Positions 21,601 through 35,806 of a stretch of DNA of 64,000 bases are shown piece after piece (positions within the stretch are counted from its first letter, which is position 1; each line of letters opens with the position of its first letter). The notes below the pieces were generated by a model. That model made no database searches. It saw nothing but the letters and a program-made list of their open reading frames with translations, and was not told where the DNA came from. The stretch comes from Psoroptes ovis (Eukaryota > Arthropoda > Arachnida > Sarcoptiformes > Psoroptidae): NCBI GenBank assembly GCA_002943765.1, contig PQWQ01000008.1:434001-498000 (forward strand), given 5' to 3'. The position numbers and the translations under genes were made by a program.

Positions 21601-22785
21601 ATAAATCAAAAACCAATTACAATTACAATTATAATTTGTATTCGTATTATTATTATGGATTATTATTGTATTGAATTGTATTTTGATTGCTTTTGAAATT
21701 AAGGAAATATCATTGAGGGAAAGGGTTATAAAATTTACAATTTATCAATGTTTGTAATCAATATTTGATATTTGATGGAAAAAAAATGATCAATTTATTA
21801 TCATTTCAAATGAAATAATAATAATAATATCATTTGTCATATGATATCCATATGAATCATTATTATTATTATTATTATTATTGTTATATGATCATATTGA
21901 CCGGATAAAAATTAATCATTATTTCAATGACGAATAATAATAAATAATGATGATTCAAGAATAATAAAATTTTTTGAATGAAACTTGAAATGAAATAAAA
22001 TCAATTATTTTTTTTGAATTTTGATTTTGGATTCATTTGAATTTGAATTTTTTTTTTTTGTTGTTTGGATTTGATTTCATTTGTATGGATTACATTTATC
22101 ATTGTTATTGTTCAGTATGTCTGCATATTTTTGTTTGTTTGCAAATATACGACAACAATAATGAATAACAGTGGTAACATTTGATACAATATAATCAATA
22201 ATAATGGTCATTGGTCATTCTGTATTCTGGTTTTATGCTTTTCTTTGAAATGGATTTTTTTTTTGGTCCTTTTTGAACTCGGAATGGATTCAAAGTGGAT
22301 CTTTCTATGAATTTAAAAGCGAATCCAAATTCAAAAGTGAATCCATTTGGATTTTTTTCTTTTTTTTGGAAAATTTGTCAAAGATATTTCTGTTGATTGA
22401 CCAGCCAAAAATGTTGAAATAAAATGAAAAAAAAATGCATTAAAAACTGACCAAAAAAAAAAAAAAAAAAAAATTCAAATTCATCAAATTGGATAATTGA
22501 TGTTATATGTCATGCTATTATATTATGTCCACACACAGATACATAGTTGATTGAATACACGAATAAATTTTTTCTTGTAAAATTTAAAATTTAAATTTTT
22601 TCAAAAACATTAAAAATCAATTGAAAAATTTTAAAACATCGAGTAAATTTCATGAATTTGACAAGCAAGTAAATCAAACATAAAATTCATTTGAAACAAA
22701 TTGAATTTTTTTTTTTCATAAAACCAAAATTGTCGTTCAAACAAGTTTATGTCCGTTGAATCAATACGAATGTCCACTGAATACC
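15637..22785. other. No gene seen; AT-rich DNA
   Basis: Long stretch without a recognisable coding region or MITE. It holds (GAAT)n at about 15805-15826, (ATT)n at about 21860-21882 and an A21 run at 22453-22473. A weak ATG plus GTGAGT donor occurs at 17288-17316 but has no supporting context. Open frames of up to about 90 codons are rich in Phe, Ile, Asn and Lys, as expected from base composition. Confidence 0.55.
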
Positions 22786-22812
22786 GTAGCAAACTTTTCG
22801 GACAGACCAATG

Positions 22813-24082
22813 TTTTTAGTACTTTTTTTTTTGCTGGACAAAGATAATGGATCAGAGATGGATTTTCGGATTGAGGATAATTTTTAAGAAAAATAAATAA
22901 ATAAATCAAAAATGACCATTGAATCGAATTGAAGTTGATTGAACCAAAAAACGCAAATGATGTTTTTGATATAAAATAAATTTAAATTTTTTTCTTCTTC
23001 TTCAAATTCTTTGAAATTCTTGTCCAGAAATATCGAATTACAAGAAACAAATTTGATATTTCATAATAGAGTCAACCAAAACAAGCAAACAAACGACCAA
23101 CAAATTCATTCGATTTATTAAAATATATTAAAACTATCAGAATTATCGATCAATCAATCATCGAATTTGTGTTCTGATAATTCAATGGTCAACATAGAAA
23201 ATCATTTCAGTGATTCGATGATTCAATGATTCTGTTGAAATTTTGGCCAAAAAAAAAAATTTCAGAATTAAAATTTCAAATTCACTGGGAATTCTCGAAA
23301 TTCTGGATTTTGAATTTTTCAAAAATTCAAAATTCAATTCTTCCCTTGAAAAACATTGATTTTTTCCCCATAAACCGATCATTAATGGACCATTGATTGG
23401 TGCATACACACATCCTTCTCGGACAAATTGTGGATCCATTTCGATGGCCATTGAAATATCGATTTGAAACACCGAATCGGAACACTATTGAATTTGAATC
23501 ATTCGTATTCATTGTTATTATGTCCATTATTATTATCAGTCATTGTTATTATGACTATTATTATGACCAATTGAATCGCTGATAAATGAGGTAAAATTTT
23601 TTATTTTCAATTTTTTTTTTTCAAATTGAAATGCATTTATTTTGAATTCGTATTATTATTATTATCATTGAATATATGCATTGAAAGATATTAATGTTTT
23701 ATTATTCGTAATTCAATGATATCGATTGGTACCGAAGATTATATTCAATTGTTCGGACAAGACTGTTTGTGTTCGTGTTCAACGATATTCAATTGATATT
23801 GATGATATTCAATTCTCTCTGTGAATGTGTCCATTGATACACCGAATTCACTATTCAATGATTTGTTTGTGTCCATTGAATGAAAATATTTGAGAAAATT
23901 TATTCCAAAGAATATATTTTATTCTTTTATTTTTTTTCAAAAATGATTTGTTTGTCCATTATTGAAGAAAAAAAAAAGAAATAATGGAAAATTTATTCCA
24001 AAGAATATTCAATGATTGATATTTTGGACATTCGGACACAAAATAAACACAAAATGGTGTGAAATTTATATTATTATTTTTG
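22813..24082. other. No gene seen; one 21-bp direct repeat
   Basis: AT-rich DNA. A 21-bp word containing TTTATTCCAAAGAATAT occurs at 23895-23915 and again at 23988-24008, 93 bp apart. Nothing else stands out. Confidence 0.5.
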
Positions 24083-24163
24083 TTAGGTTGTCCGAAAAGT
24101 TCATCTCGCTTAATCGAATAGAGTTGCTAATGAAAATCGGCCAGAACTTTTCGGACAACCTAA
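24083..24163 (-). mobile_element. Mariner-type MITE, main type, CG variant
   Basis: 81 bp in reverse orientation with intact ends and TA following at 24164-24165. The core on the reverse strand reads CTCTATTCGATTAAG, as in the copy at 49540. Confidence 0.94.
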
Positions 24164-27100
24164 TATTATTATTATTATTTCTTTTCTTTTGTCAATTTAC
24201 AATTGAATTTATATTCTTTTCTTTGTTTGTCATTATTTGATAATAACAAACAAATAATAATAATAAAGTGACAATGGCGTCAACAACAACAATAATGGTG
24301 ACAATAATGACAAACAAATAATAAAGAAATAATCATAATAACAAAAGTAATATGCTTCAATGCTTTTGTAGAATAAAAATTGAAGAAAAATAAATTCCCA
24401 TAGAAATGATAATAAGAATAAGAATTATAATGACAATGATGATGATAATACATTTTGAATGCATAGAAATGAGAAAATGGAATAATAATAATATAAGAAT
24501 TTCAATTCAAAGACAAATTCAACAAAAAAAAAATAAATAAATAAAAAGAAATCGGAATAAATTCTCATGGAATTCAACAGAATTGTTACGAAATCGTCGT
24601 TCGAAATCGAAGAAAAATCGAAGATTTGAGCCTTAAGAAAAAGAATGTCTAAGAATTAGGACAAATCGAACCATTGGATAATTCTACCAGTGTTATAAGT
24701 CCAAGGAATTGGAAACAAATTAAAGAATTTCGCAGCAAAATCAATTGATATTTTCATTTTGAATATTATCCAAATACAAACAATTCTATGCTTGTTATGC
24801 AAACTAAATAAATTAAATAAATAACTAATTTTAATGAATATGATGGTTTTATTTGAATGATGTTTTACATCATTAAATTGATTGACCATTTTATATTTGT
24901 TCATTGCTTTGTTCGTAAAACTTTTTTGCCACAGAAAAATGTCTGAAAATTGTTACTAGTACCCTTCGGGCGATATAACAAGTAACAAATTTTACACCAG
25001 AAATAAACTGAAAATGATCATCAGTGAATCAAAACTTTTTCGATGAAATTTCACATTCAAATCAGTGGATTTCGTAATCAATCAATCAATTGTTTAATCA
25101 ATCAATTGAACCAGTCATTGATCAAACAAAACAAATGAATAATCAATTTTTAACCCTTCGAACTCCCTCCTTGACCCTTTTAAAACCTTTTAACCTTCTT
25201 TTTTCCACCTAAAGCACTGAGAATACTGAGTCTCTCGGTGAATGATCTTGGAATTAAGAGAATCGGGTGGAATATTCTTGGCAGGAAATTTCTTTCGAGA
25301 CAAAGCAAAAGCAGATTCACTGATTTTTCGTCATGGAAAATTCTCAAATAATCAAGCCTATAATATTTATGAAACAATACACTCACATACAGGCAGTCAC
25401 AATATAATCACGAAAACTGTATGGCGCCTGTCATTTTTAAACAAACTTGAAAAACAATGGGCAAGTCTCTCTATTGTACGCATCATCATTATCATTATTA
25501 TCATCTTACTCTGACTCTCTTTGTTTTAAGCATCTTTTATTTTATTTTTTGTATTTTGTATTTTATATATGCTTTATACTATGTAAAGGCATATTGAATT
25601 CAATAAAAAACATCTGAAACTCCTTTTTTCTGATGAACAAAGATAGTCAAACAAACAAATGTTGAAACAATAAGTTCCAATATAGAGACTATGGAGTGAT
25701 AAGTGTTCACCTATCAATCGCCATTATTTTCCATTGATACTGTTTAACTCCTTGAACTCTTCTTGAATTCTCATTGAATTCATTTTAACACTTTTTTCCA
25801 AGCTATATATTTAGATAAATTCGCATGAAAAAATAAAAAAGGTTAAATGCGTAATACACGGGCCATGAATCAAAAATGAATAGAATTTGATTCTTTTAAA
25901 TTCTTTTATTTTCGTATTTTTTCGTTAATGATTTAATTGTATGAATTCAATGAATTCTTTGAATTTTTATCATTATTAAAATGTAAAATTTAGATGAAAG
26001 GAGAAAATAGAAAAAATTCCAAAACTCTTTGAATTCTCAATTGGGAAATGTTTGAAAATGAAACAAAAAACAGAATATTCTCCAACATTCTTCATTCTTT
26101 GTCTATCCCATACACATAGAATTACACTGATAAATACTGATGAATTGAAAATTCAAATTGAATTGAATGCATACGATTTCATTCAATTTATCTAAATCAT
26201 TATTCGACATTCGATACAATCAAACTAAGTGTATAACCTTTGTAATTTTCCAAAAACATTTAAGAACATATCAAGGGTATTAAAATGCTACATGAAACAT
26301 TGCTAAAACAATGTTTGAGCTTCTGTTATTCAGCAACACATTGCCAAAAGACACTGCCAAATGATTGCCGAATTATTTGGTCGTAATTATTTCATTTTAG
26401 AATCATTTCGGGAATCATGGAATTTGAAAACAAAAACAAAAAAGTTTTCATTTCATTTGTTTGTTTATTTATTTTGTTTGAATTATTTCATTTCATTTCA
26501 TTTTATTTTATTTTTTTTTTTTTTGAAATAAATCTTTTGAATCTATTCTTTTTATATAAGTAAATATACTCAACACACGAAAACAAACAAATACAAATGA
26601 AAATAACAGAATCTTTTATCTTGAAAAAAATAGTTGAATCCAAGTTTCATTAAAGGAAATTTTCGAGAATTTTATTTATTGAAAGAAAATAATGATAAAA
26701 AGTAATCGAAAAAAATAAAATAATTCGCTAATGATCTTTCGATATTCTTGAAGCTTTGTATTATTATTTTCAATTATTATTATGGATTTCAATTGAAAAT
26801 TGAATTTTGGAAAATTGCGAAACAAAAAAAAATCGAAAATCGAAAATCTGATTTAATTGCAGCGAATGTGATTCGTAAGCTGGAAATAGAAGAGATCAAA
26901 AGAAATTCTGATGGACGATAAAATGGACAAGATTTTGAAAAAAAGAACAGAATCTTGGCAAGAATTTGGACCAGAATCCGAAACACGATTCGGAACAGAA
27001 TGGCCGATAAAGTTTATTTATTCAAGAATCAATTTTAATGCAGAATGATAATGTAATCATTCGTTTTGTTTTGTTTTGTTTGGTTTTAAAATTCATTTAT

Positions 27101-30100
27101 TAATTATTTTTCGAATTTCAATTATTTTTTGTATCTTTATGTATAAATCTTAAATATTTGAAAAAGTCCATCGATATTCATGACTGACGATTGAAGAAAA
27201 TTGAAATGAATTTTGAATGAAATGAAGCTTCAAATGCGTAACGAATCGTAAGTATTCAGTTGGGGAAAATTTGGTCGAAATCATTTTTACGAAGATGTTT
27301 CAGTGAAATTCATTTGTAAATATGCAGACAATCAGAAATTTCTCATTGATTTACAATGGAAATGTTGAAAATTTTCGTTTTTTGTATAAAAATCAATTGT
27401 AATTATAATCAAATGATGGCCAATGATTTCAAAGATTTCAAGTGAAAATCAGAAAAAATCTAAAAAATAATCAATCTAAGCATTTCGAATCTTTGATAAT
27501 CTTTGTTAATCAATAATTTTATATTTTCAAAATGAAATGTTTAAATTGATTAGTAAATTTGATCATTATTCATTATTCATTATTCATTATTCGATTCGAA
27601 TGGATGAATATGTCGAAATACAAATAACAAAAATGAAAAATCTTAAATAAAATCTTGTTTCCCTTTTCTCTCACTCGTAAATATTTTCGCATAAATAAAA
27701 GTTTACGCCAAATTTTCAATGATTTTGATAGGGCACAAACCTCTATTCCGAACCATTGAATTGGTGATTTTTAAATCAAATTGTTCAATTTTTCTCTCCG
27801 AGAGATAATGGACAAATTTTGACAATTGTCAATCGTCGAGACTGAACTGGACGAATATAATAATTGATCCGCATTTTTGCTCTCGAAGCATCATTTATTT
27901 ATTACGGACATAATAATAATAATGAAATGATTCGGCCAAAATTTATTCATTTTCCTTGATCGATCGAGCTTAATTTTCGATACTCTTCGATTATTCAACA
28001 ACAACCAAATTCAACATTGGCAACGACATTGGCACAGATATCATCGAATGAATGAAGATGCTAAATTATCATCATAGCATAGATAGTAATGTGGTAACAC
28101 TGGCAACAATTTGATGGTAAATTATCACCAGGTAACCTTATTACCAGGTATTTTTATCTATTTTTATTATTTTAAATAATTATTTTCAAGCTTTGAAAAT
28201 TCCATGGAAATTTAATGAATGAATGACTCAATGAATGAACAAATAAATTAATGATTTTCAAAAAAATTCAAGAAGACAAACGTAACGAAGAAATTGTCAT
28301 AAATTTTTTTGCCTGTAAATGACGATCTTAGATGATCAGATACCTTTGAAAAGGTAAACATGAATTTGTGTGACAAAATCAAATAATTAATGAATGATCA
28401 TTGATTTTTTGCCCGAAATTTTTTTTGAATGAATCCACAAAAAGAGCTCGAATACCTGTCTGTCATAAACATTGAATTTATACACGATAAACGAGTAAAC
28501 ATGTTTCATATCGATCTCAAATGGACAAGTGAATAGATCACACAATGATCAATGATCAATGAACAGGTATTACAATACTCCATTTGTACATTGGTATTGA
28601 CGAGAAAATTGACGATTTTGAAGTTGGAGTTGATCGTAAAGATACTTTTGAACATAAACTAGTCATGTCTTCATGAATTTCTGCCTGATTTATTTCTACA
28701 ATAGAAATTCAAGTAATTCATTGATTTAAAAGATAAATATCATAGATTGTTGATTAATTTCATAATTTCAAAATGAATTAGAATTTAATTCAATTAAAAA
28801 TCAATCAAAATTCTTTGAATTCAATTTCTTGTCTTATCAATGGCTTGAAACGATTCTTAGATTTCAAACAATCAATCAATCAATCATTTGTCAAAATTTA
28901 CAATCATTGAATTTTCGTTGCGACAAAGAATTGATTTGAAAAATTTGATCAATTTCATTCAAATATTTCTCGATAGCAACAATAGAATCCAGGTGATAAT
29001 TGAAAAAATGAGCAACATTCTTTCAATATTCAAAAATTTAATTAATTCAACTTCAAGTCAAAATATTATTGATTGATTGTCAAATTATTTCTTTTCAAAT
29101 ACAAATTTTTCGATTAAAAAAAAAATTGAAAATGACACGAATCAAAATTCTTTATAAATTCTTTGTTTCATTTAAAAATCTTTCGATTCTTTGAATCCAT
29201 GATTCGGTAATTTTCTGATTCACCGATTCTTCTGATTCAGTAGTACTGCTCTGATTCTTTGATTCTCAGGGTATGACTTTTGTTATTCTTTGATTCTATT
29301 CTATGACGATTGTGATTCAACGAATTCCACAAATTACTGCCGAAAATATCAAAAAGAATAGACCTTGTTTTGCTTTTGCTTTTGCCTTTGTTTATGTTTA
29401 GTCTATTATTCGCTGAGAATCGAATAAACAAAAAAATCAAATGACAATTTTTTCAATTTTGTATTCTTTGTATTTTCATATTGAATTCAATATGATTGAA
29501 TGATGTTTGATGATGATTGAAAAATATTATTACTATTATTCTATGATTCAATGATGATAAATGAATTTTGATTGAAAAATACGAAAAATTTCAATTGAAT
29601 TCTGTAATTCTGTTCATGTGCCTTGTTGTATTCACTTGTATTATTCTTATTTTCATTATTTCAAATTCTTTATTATTATTTCACATTTCATTATTCTCAT
29701 TTTTACTATTATTATTTCTAATAATTCACGAATAATAATAATAATAATATAACAACTGAAATTCAATTAATTCTTGTTCTATTTTTCTATTTTTTCATTT
29801 CATTATTTTCAATTCAACTTTTGTTCAAAAAAATTTCTGCTTTTTTTTCTATGTTTCCATTGATTCACATACATTGATTCCACTCTATACATTCAATCAT
29901 TGATTCATCGTGTATTTTTCAAATGGTAAATTTATTTGTTACCGAATTCTGTTTGCAATTCAATTCAATATTATTTTGATTTTTTGATATTCTTCGGATT
30001 CTTTTGTCTATTTCATCATCATCATCATCATCATTATTCTTGCATCATTTGAAATTCAATCATTCTCAATTGACAATTCAAGACAATGACGATTCATTCG

Positions 30101-30605
30101 CTTTGTGTTCATTGAATTCAATGATTCATTTTTTTTTTTGTTCAGGTTCTTTTTGTGTATTGTATGGACCTTCTTTTATTCGCTTTGTCGGATTCTTTGG
30201 GCCTTTTTTGATGAATTTTTCTCTCGTTTTTTTTCATTTATTTTCATGAATTCACTGAATTCAATGATGAACAAACAAGCGAAGAAACAAACAAATAAAT
30301 GAATGAATGTACGAATGAATGGTGAACAAATAAACAAACGAACAAACGTGAAACAAATTTGGAACAAATACGGAACGAATACGGGACAAACATGGAACAA
30401 AAGAATTTGTCCTGTTTTGTTTCACATTTGTTTTGTTCCTGAATACAAATCATAGAATAACGAATGATAATAACAAATGAATTCTGAATTCCGATTCAAA
30501 TTCAAATTTCAATTCAAATAAACAAACAAACAAATAATAATAACGAATTTGATAAATGGAAAAAAAATTCTTGTCACATGTTATATATTCTATTCAATAT
30601 TAATA
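24164..30605. other. No gene seen; AT-rich DNA with microsatellites
   Basis: No credible coding region. It includes (AAT)n near 29731-29748 and (ATC)n near 30013-30033. An open frame at 25242-25514 (90 codons) ends in a poly-Ile run from an ATC repeat and is unlikely to be a gene. Confidence 0.55.
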
Positions 30606-30685
30606 TTAGGTTGTCCCATAAGTTCTTGCCGTTTTTTAAATGAAAAAAAATTCAAAAAACGGCAAGAACTTATGGGACAACCTAA
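30606..30685. mobile_element. Mariner-type MITE, distinct palindromic family (CCCATAAG ends)
   Basis: 80 bp, flanked by TA at 30604-30605 and 30686-30687. Perfect 32-bp terminal inverted repeats begin TTAGGTTGTCCCATAAGTTC. These ends differ from the other MITEs (CCCATAAG instead of CCGAAAAG) and match the general form of mariner termini. The RNA or single strand would fold into one long hairpin. Confidence 0.96.
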
Positions 30686-31970
30686 TACCAAATGAAATGA
30701 AACAAATGGAAAGAATGGAACAAAAAACATTTATTTGGTCGAACAACGACAACAAACAACAAATGACGAATGACAATTGACAATTCAATGGTCAATTGAT
30801 TCGTTAGAACTCGGTAGAATGGTGGAATGATGGGCAGTAATGATGATAATGATTCATTATTTGATGCGCTACCGCTCGTATTATTCGAAGTTTTTTTGTG
30901 AAATTCAATTGAAATTAATGATTGATAATCTAATGGTTGATGGAATGTTAAATGATGAAACCAAGGATTTTCGCTTCTTGATTTTAATTCATGGATTTTA
31001 ATCAATTAAATTGATTCGATTAATTTCAAAAAAATCAACCTTGAAATCTTTGGACCTTTGAAATCTGAAATGTTTGTATATTGGACCAACCTGATGTTTA
31101 CAATTGTTACCATTCAATCAAATGAATTCTGAATAAATCAACGATAATAATGTTGATATAATTTCATCTTATTATTTTCATTTATTTTGGTTCAAAGAAA
31201 ATCAGATTCTTGGATTCTATGGATTCCTTAAGAATAAGAATGAAAAGTTCTTCGATTCTTAATAATTTGATTTATTCGTTACTGATATGAGCTGATTTTA
31301 TTATGATGTCTTTCTTTCTACATAACAAATAAATCAATCGAATAATTTTACTGGAATAATTCAGTGAAATAATATGACCATACCCTAACACAAAAGGCCT
31401 TCAATAACACAGCTCTTACCTGAAACATGTGTTTTTTCTGCTTTGCTGGAATTCGTTCATTGTTTGTTTCCTGTTCAAATATCTTTATTTTGTTTTGAAA
31501 TTCAATTTCTATTCATTTTTACGGAATGAATTCAAAACAACAATGTCCATTGTTGGAAACATGGAATCATTTCTTTGCCAAAGAATAATAATAATTTTTC
31601 CATTCAAATTGAAATTTCTATTCGTTTTTTTCCATGTTAAATTCCATATGTTTTTCTATTTTCATATTTTTTTGAATTTCCGAATTCTCGATTTCTTTAT
31701 GATTCATGAATTCAATTCTTTGAAATTCGGTGCATATTTTTACAAGTTCATCATTTTACCAGTGCATGTATTGTGTGTGGTGAGAAATTGCCGACAATAG
31801 ACCAGAGGAATAATAAATAAATGAATGACAATAACCGCAAATAAATTTGAATAATAAAAGAATTTTTTTGCCTTTCAAAGTATCAGCAAACAATACATGA
31901 ATTTGAATGTAATGTGAATGTAAATGCAAGAACAAACAAATAAATGGTGAAATGGTGAATGGAAAATTTA

Positions 31971-32020
31971 AAATTCTGTGAAATTCTATGAAATTCTATG
32001 AAATTCTTTAAAATTCAATG
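31971..32020. repeat. 10-bp tandem repeat, five copies
   Basis: AAATTCTATG and close variants repeat five times head to tail. Confidence 0.8.
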
Positions 32021-32970
32021 TACAAATATGACAAAGAATAATGAAACAAACAAAAGGACCAAAGTGGTGGACCATTATTTTGTTTTGAAATTCTTTGGGT
32101 GCAAAAATGTAAATTTTTTCATTTCATTTTTTAAATTTTTTGAAATTTAAATTTATTATACCTCATGAATGAATTATTAATTTCCATGAGAAATAAAACG
32201 ACAACAATTATTCATTCATTGGTCAACAACATTGAATAATGATATTATCATCATTATTCATTTTAAAGCATTGAATTTCATTTATTTTATTGTTTGTGCA
32301 AAATTTCATAAGCTTTCATGAGGGCTAGATCCCAAAAAATATTCACTGAAAACAATTAGATGCACGATGGAAAAATGAAAAAATTGAAATTGGAAGGGGA
32401 ATCGATTTGAGATATAAATACGTGTAGTCGAAGTAATCAGTGAATGGATATCATTGATGGATATGAATTTGAGATTGATGTATTTTAATATCCAAATTAA
32501 AATGTAAAACAATCGACTAATTCAACCCAAATCAAACAAATACGACCCCAAATCATCTTAATCATTGTACAACAACAACAACAATGACTTAATTGTGTAA
32601 ATGTTCATGTCACGAATTATTTACTTGTCTTATTTATCTTATCTTGTACGAGAGATTAATGATTACAATTAATTTTCTCATTTTTTTCAAATTTTACTTT
32701 TGTAATAATAATTAATCAGTTTCGATTATTATTATCAGTCTTTTCTTCAAATTATTACATCAAAGATTTTTGAAAGATTTCCATCAATGATTTCCATCCA
32801 TTAATAACAATACCACTGGTGCACATTTGTGATTATTTAATTTTCCATTTTATTTGATTTCTAAGCTTATCATCATTTGAAATGATGATCATCATCATCT
32901 AATCAAACAAACAAACGAAATTGGAAATTCTTCATTTCAGATATTTCAATTTTGGATGATTTTATTCATT

Positions 32971-33024
32971 TTGGTGGAAATCTTAATTTTTATTTTTTTT
33001 TGGTGGAAATCTTAATTTTTATTC
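32971..33024. repeat. Tandem duplication, 29-bp unit
   Basis: TTGGTGGAAATCTTAATTTT begins at 32971 and again at 33000. The first copy has a longer T-run. A simple recent duplication. Confidence 0.8.
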
Positions 33025-34997
33025 ACCATTTATTACATTTTATAATTATTTATTTATTCATTGAATAAATAAATAAATTGTGATCATTTATAATAGAACA
33101 ACAGAGCACCCATGAATAAATTGATATCAAATCAGATAATAAATGAAATAAAACAAAATCAAAAAGATTGAATTATAAATGAATAAACCATATGAACTAC
33201 TTGAATTATGTTTTTCTACTTTTGATTTTTTCCTTTTTGATTGTTCGTGGATTTGAAATTTTAAATCATTCAACCTTAAATCTACCATATATCTAAGATA
33301 TTTGATTTCTAAGTCTTTGATTAAACTCACAAATAAAAGCTTACCAAAACAAGTAAACCTTTCAAACTTATTTTGTTTGTTTTTGCCTTTATCTTTTTAG
33401 TTTTTACTTCCAATCGCGATTGTCTTAATAAACTTTTGTGTTTACTGAATACATCAGGTGAACCACTGTATCCACTGATGCATTATTCATTGATTTATCC
33501 AAACAAAGAAACAAATAAAATTAACCATAGATTATCTGTTTGAATAATGTTAATAATAATCATAATCATCGTAATAATAATAGGCTTAATGGTTTGTGAA
33601 TATATTCATGAAGAACGAACAAATAAATTAACAAACAAACAAACAAATGAACAAAAATAAATTATGCAAGATTAATGCGTTTGAGATGTTTGAAGATATT
33701 TTAAGAAAAAACAATAATCTTAACAAGTAAATAAGAAATGAAAATAAACAATAATCTCAAGGTAAATTTCTTAACTCAGTAAGTCGATTTATTCGATTTT
33801 CAATAAAGAAGAAGCAGGAGATGAAATTTTTCAAATTATTCTTTTGTTATCCACTTGTATTATCCAGCGATATGATAATCGATCAACAATTGATTGATCG
33901 ATCGATCGATCAATCATTGTTTGTTTGTAATCATTATCTTATTCTTACATTATTCTGATCAGTTCTAAAACTTGATGATTGCACTTCGATGATTTCGAGG
34001 TGTATTTTTTGATAATAATGAAAATTCAATGAAATTTCTCGGAGCAAAATTCAAAATCAATTCTCCTGAATTGATTGTTGGCGGTAAAATTTGAAATTTT
34101 TGATCTGAAAAATTTTCAAAATAAAATTCATTTTTCGAATATAATCATTCGCTCATTCAAAGGTTATAATTAATGGTGATAATAAGGTAAAAATGTGTGC
34201 GTTGATGAACAATTACCTTGATTCACAATCGCTTTAGACTTTGTTTTGAAAATTATTTTCTCTGATTATCTCCTATTTAAGGGCTATGCAATTGTTTTGG
34301 GTTTAAATTTATTGTTTTCAATAAATTTTCGTTTTTCTTGCATTTAAATAAATCAAAATCATTTTTACAGATCACACACACACACATATTAATTATTAAT
34401 CATCAAAAATTGAACAAAAAATTGCTTCTGTGTGTGCTGTTTATATGTCTTAGAAATTCATAAATTTTTGTTATCTTTGTTTTAAAGCAAATTAGTCAAG
34501 GGAAAAAAATATTGAAAAATTTTAAGAAATTATTAATTAATTGTTTTGTATTGTATCGTAATCATTATCGATGATTAATTATTGATTGTCTTTTTTTTCG
34601 CTTCATCTTCTTCTTCATGATTTTACATTTTTCAAAACATTATATAACGCAAGTGATGCGGACAAGCATACAAAGCATCCATCCGTCTAAAGCAATGGCT
34701 TGAACAATTAATTTTTTACCAATTGATTTTTAAAATCTGATGTTGAATCTGGTCAAACATTTCAGCGAAATCACTGATTTTTTGAATCTTTGATTTCAAC
34801 AAATATAAACGAAACAACTATCAGTCTTAAGACACCATCACCACACACAAACACACGAAAAAATTTGATGCTAAATTCATTGATAATAATTCAAAATGTT
34901 ATCCATTTTTGTTTTTTTATTAAATGAAATTAAATTTGATTTTGATTGATCACCATCGATATGTAATGATCATTGATGATCAATGATGATGATGATG

Positions 34998-35056
34998 ATG
35001 AAAGCAATGATCATTGACTATTAGAGAAATGATCATCATCAGATCATTGCTTTCAT
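34998..35056. repeat. Inverted repeat, 15-bp arms
   Basis: ATGAAAGCAATGATC (34998-35012) is mirrored exactly at 35042-35056, with a 29-base loop. It lies directly next to the MITE starting at 35063. Confidence 0.75.
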
Positions 35057-35062
35057 TAAATA

Positions 35063-35144
35063 TTAGGTTGTTCGAAAAGTTTTTGCCGGTTATATCGTAT
35101 AGAGATACGTGAGAAAATCGGCAAAAACTTATCGGACAAACTAA
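35063..35144. mobile_element. Mariner-type MITE, near-palindromic subtype
   Basis: 82 bp, same subtype as the copy at 19-98 (inner TTTTTGCCG arm), flanked by TA at 35061-35062 and 35145-35146, with a few mismatches between the arms. Confidence 0.93.
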
Positions 35145-35723
35145 TATTTTTTTACATGTTAAAATCATCAATTGATTGTTTTGGGTGGTCGCCCAATTGA
35201 TGATAATAGATTTAGCGTGCATATAAAACAAATTTGATTGTTTTATTCTTGATAAGAATAATTTTCAAATATTTCGTTTGAAATCGAAACAAAACAATCA
35301 TTGAATTTTAATTGTTTTTTGTTGATCATCACTTCTTCAATTGAAACAAATGTAAAACCAAATCAAATGCAATCAAATCAAATCAAACAAACATATTTTC
35401 TAAATACAATGGAATATCATCAATCATTTTACATTGAAAATTAATGCCAATCATCATCATTATCATCGAGTATTACAATAGGTACAAGTAAAGGTTATAA
35501 TAGTTTCGATTATTTATTGGCCAAATTTCGATTTGATAATTTGATGATTTAAAATTGAAAGATTTCCAAAGAATTTCAAAAATTTCTCGAAATTTCAAAT
35601 GAAATTAATGAACTTATGAATACCATTCAAAATAACCTATTATGATGACCAATTTGATAATTTGCATAATTCAAATATTTGAATTTATCAAAAGCGAATG
35701 ATAATCACTGGACATTTGATTAA

Positions 35724-35806
35724 TTCGAGTTGTCCAATGAGTTAATTTCTGTCAAAACAATGAAAATGTCCATCGAAAATCAGCCAAATCTCATTGGACA
35801 GCTCAA
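35724..35806. mobile_element. Mariner-like MITE with divergent ends (TTGAGYTGTCC)
   Basis: About 83 bp. The left end TTCGAGTTGTCCAATGAG and right end CTCATTGGACAGCTCAA are inverted repeats; TA follows at 35807-35808. The plan is like the other MITEs but with a different end sequence, so a separate family. Only one copy is seen. Confidence 0.75.

Larger units (their letters stand above)
30688..34997. other. No gene seen; AT-rich DNA with small tandem repeats
   Basis: Contains a five-copy 10-bp repeat of AAATTCTATG type (31971-32020), a 29-bp duplication (32971-33024) and (CA)n at 34373-34386. A 123-codon frame at 31429-31800 is dominated by Phe and hydrophobic residues and has no recognisable domain. 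Confidence 0.55.

Noticed and set aside
22733..22812. Possible half MITE (AAACTTTTCGGACAG near 22790-22806)
   Set aside because: Only one end is recognisable; no matching left end or TA pair was found.
25242..25620. Possible 3' end of a non-LTR retroelement (frame at 25242-25514, A-rich end near 25610)
   Set aside because: No reverse transcriptase or endonuclease motif, no target duplication, and the frame ends in an ATC repeat.
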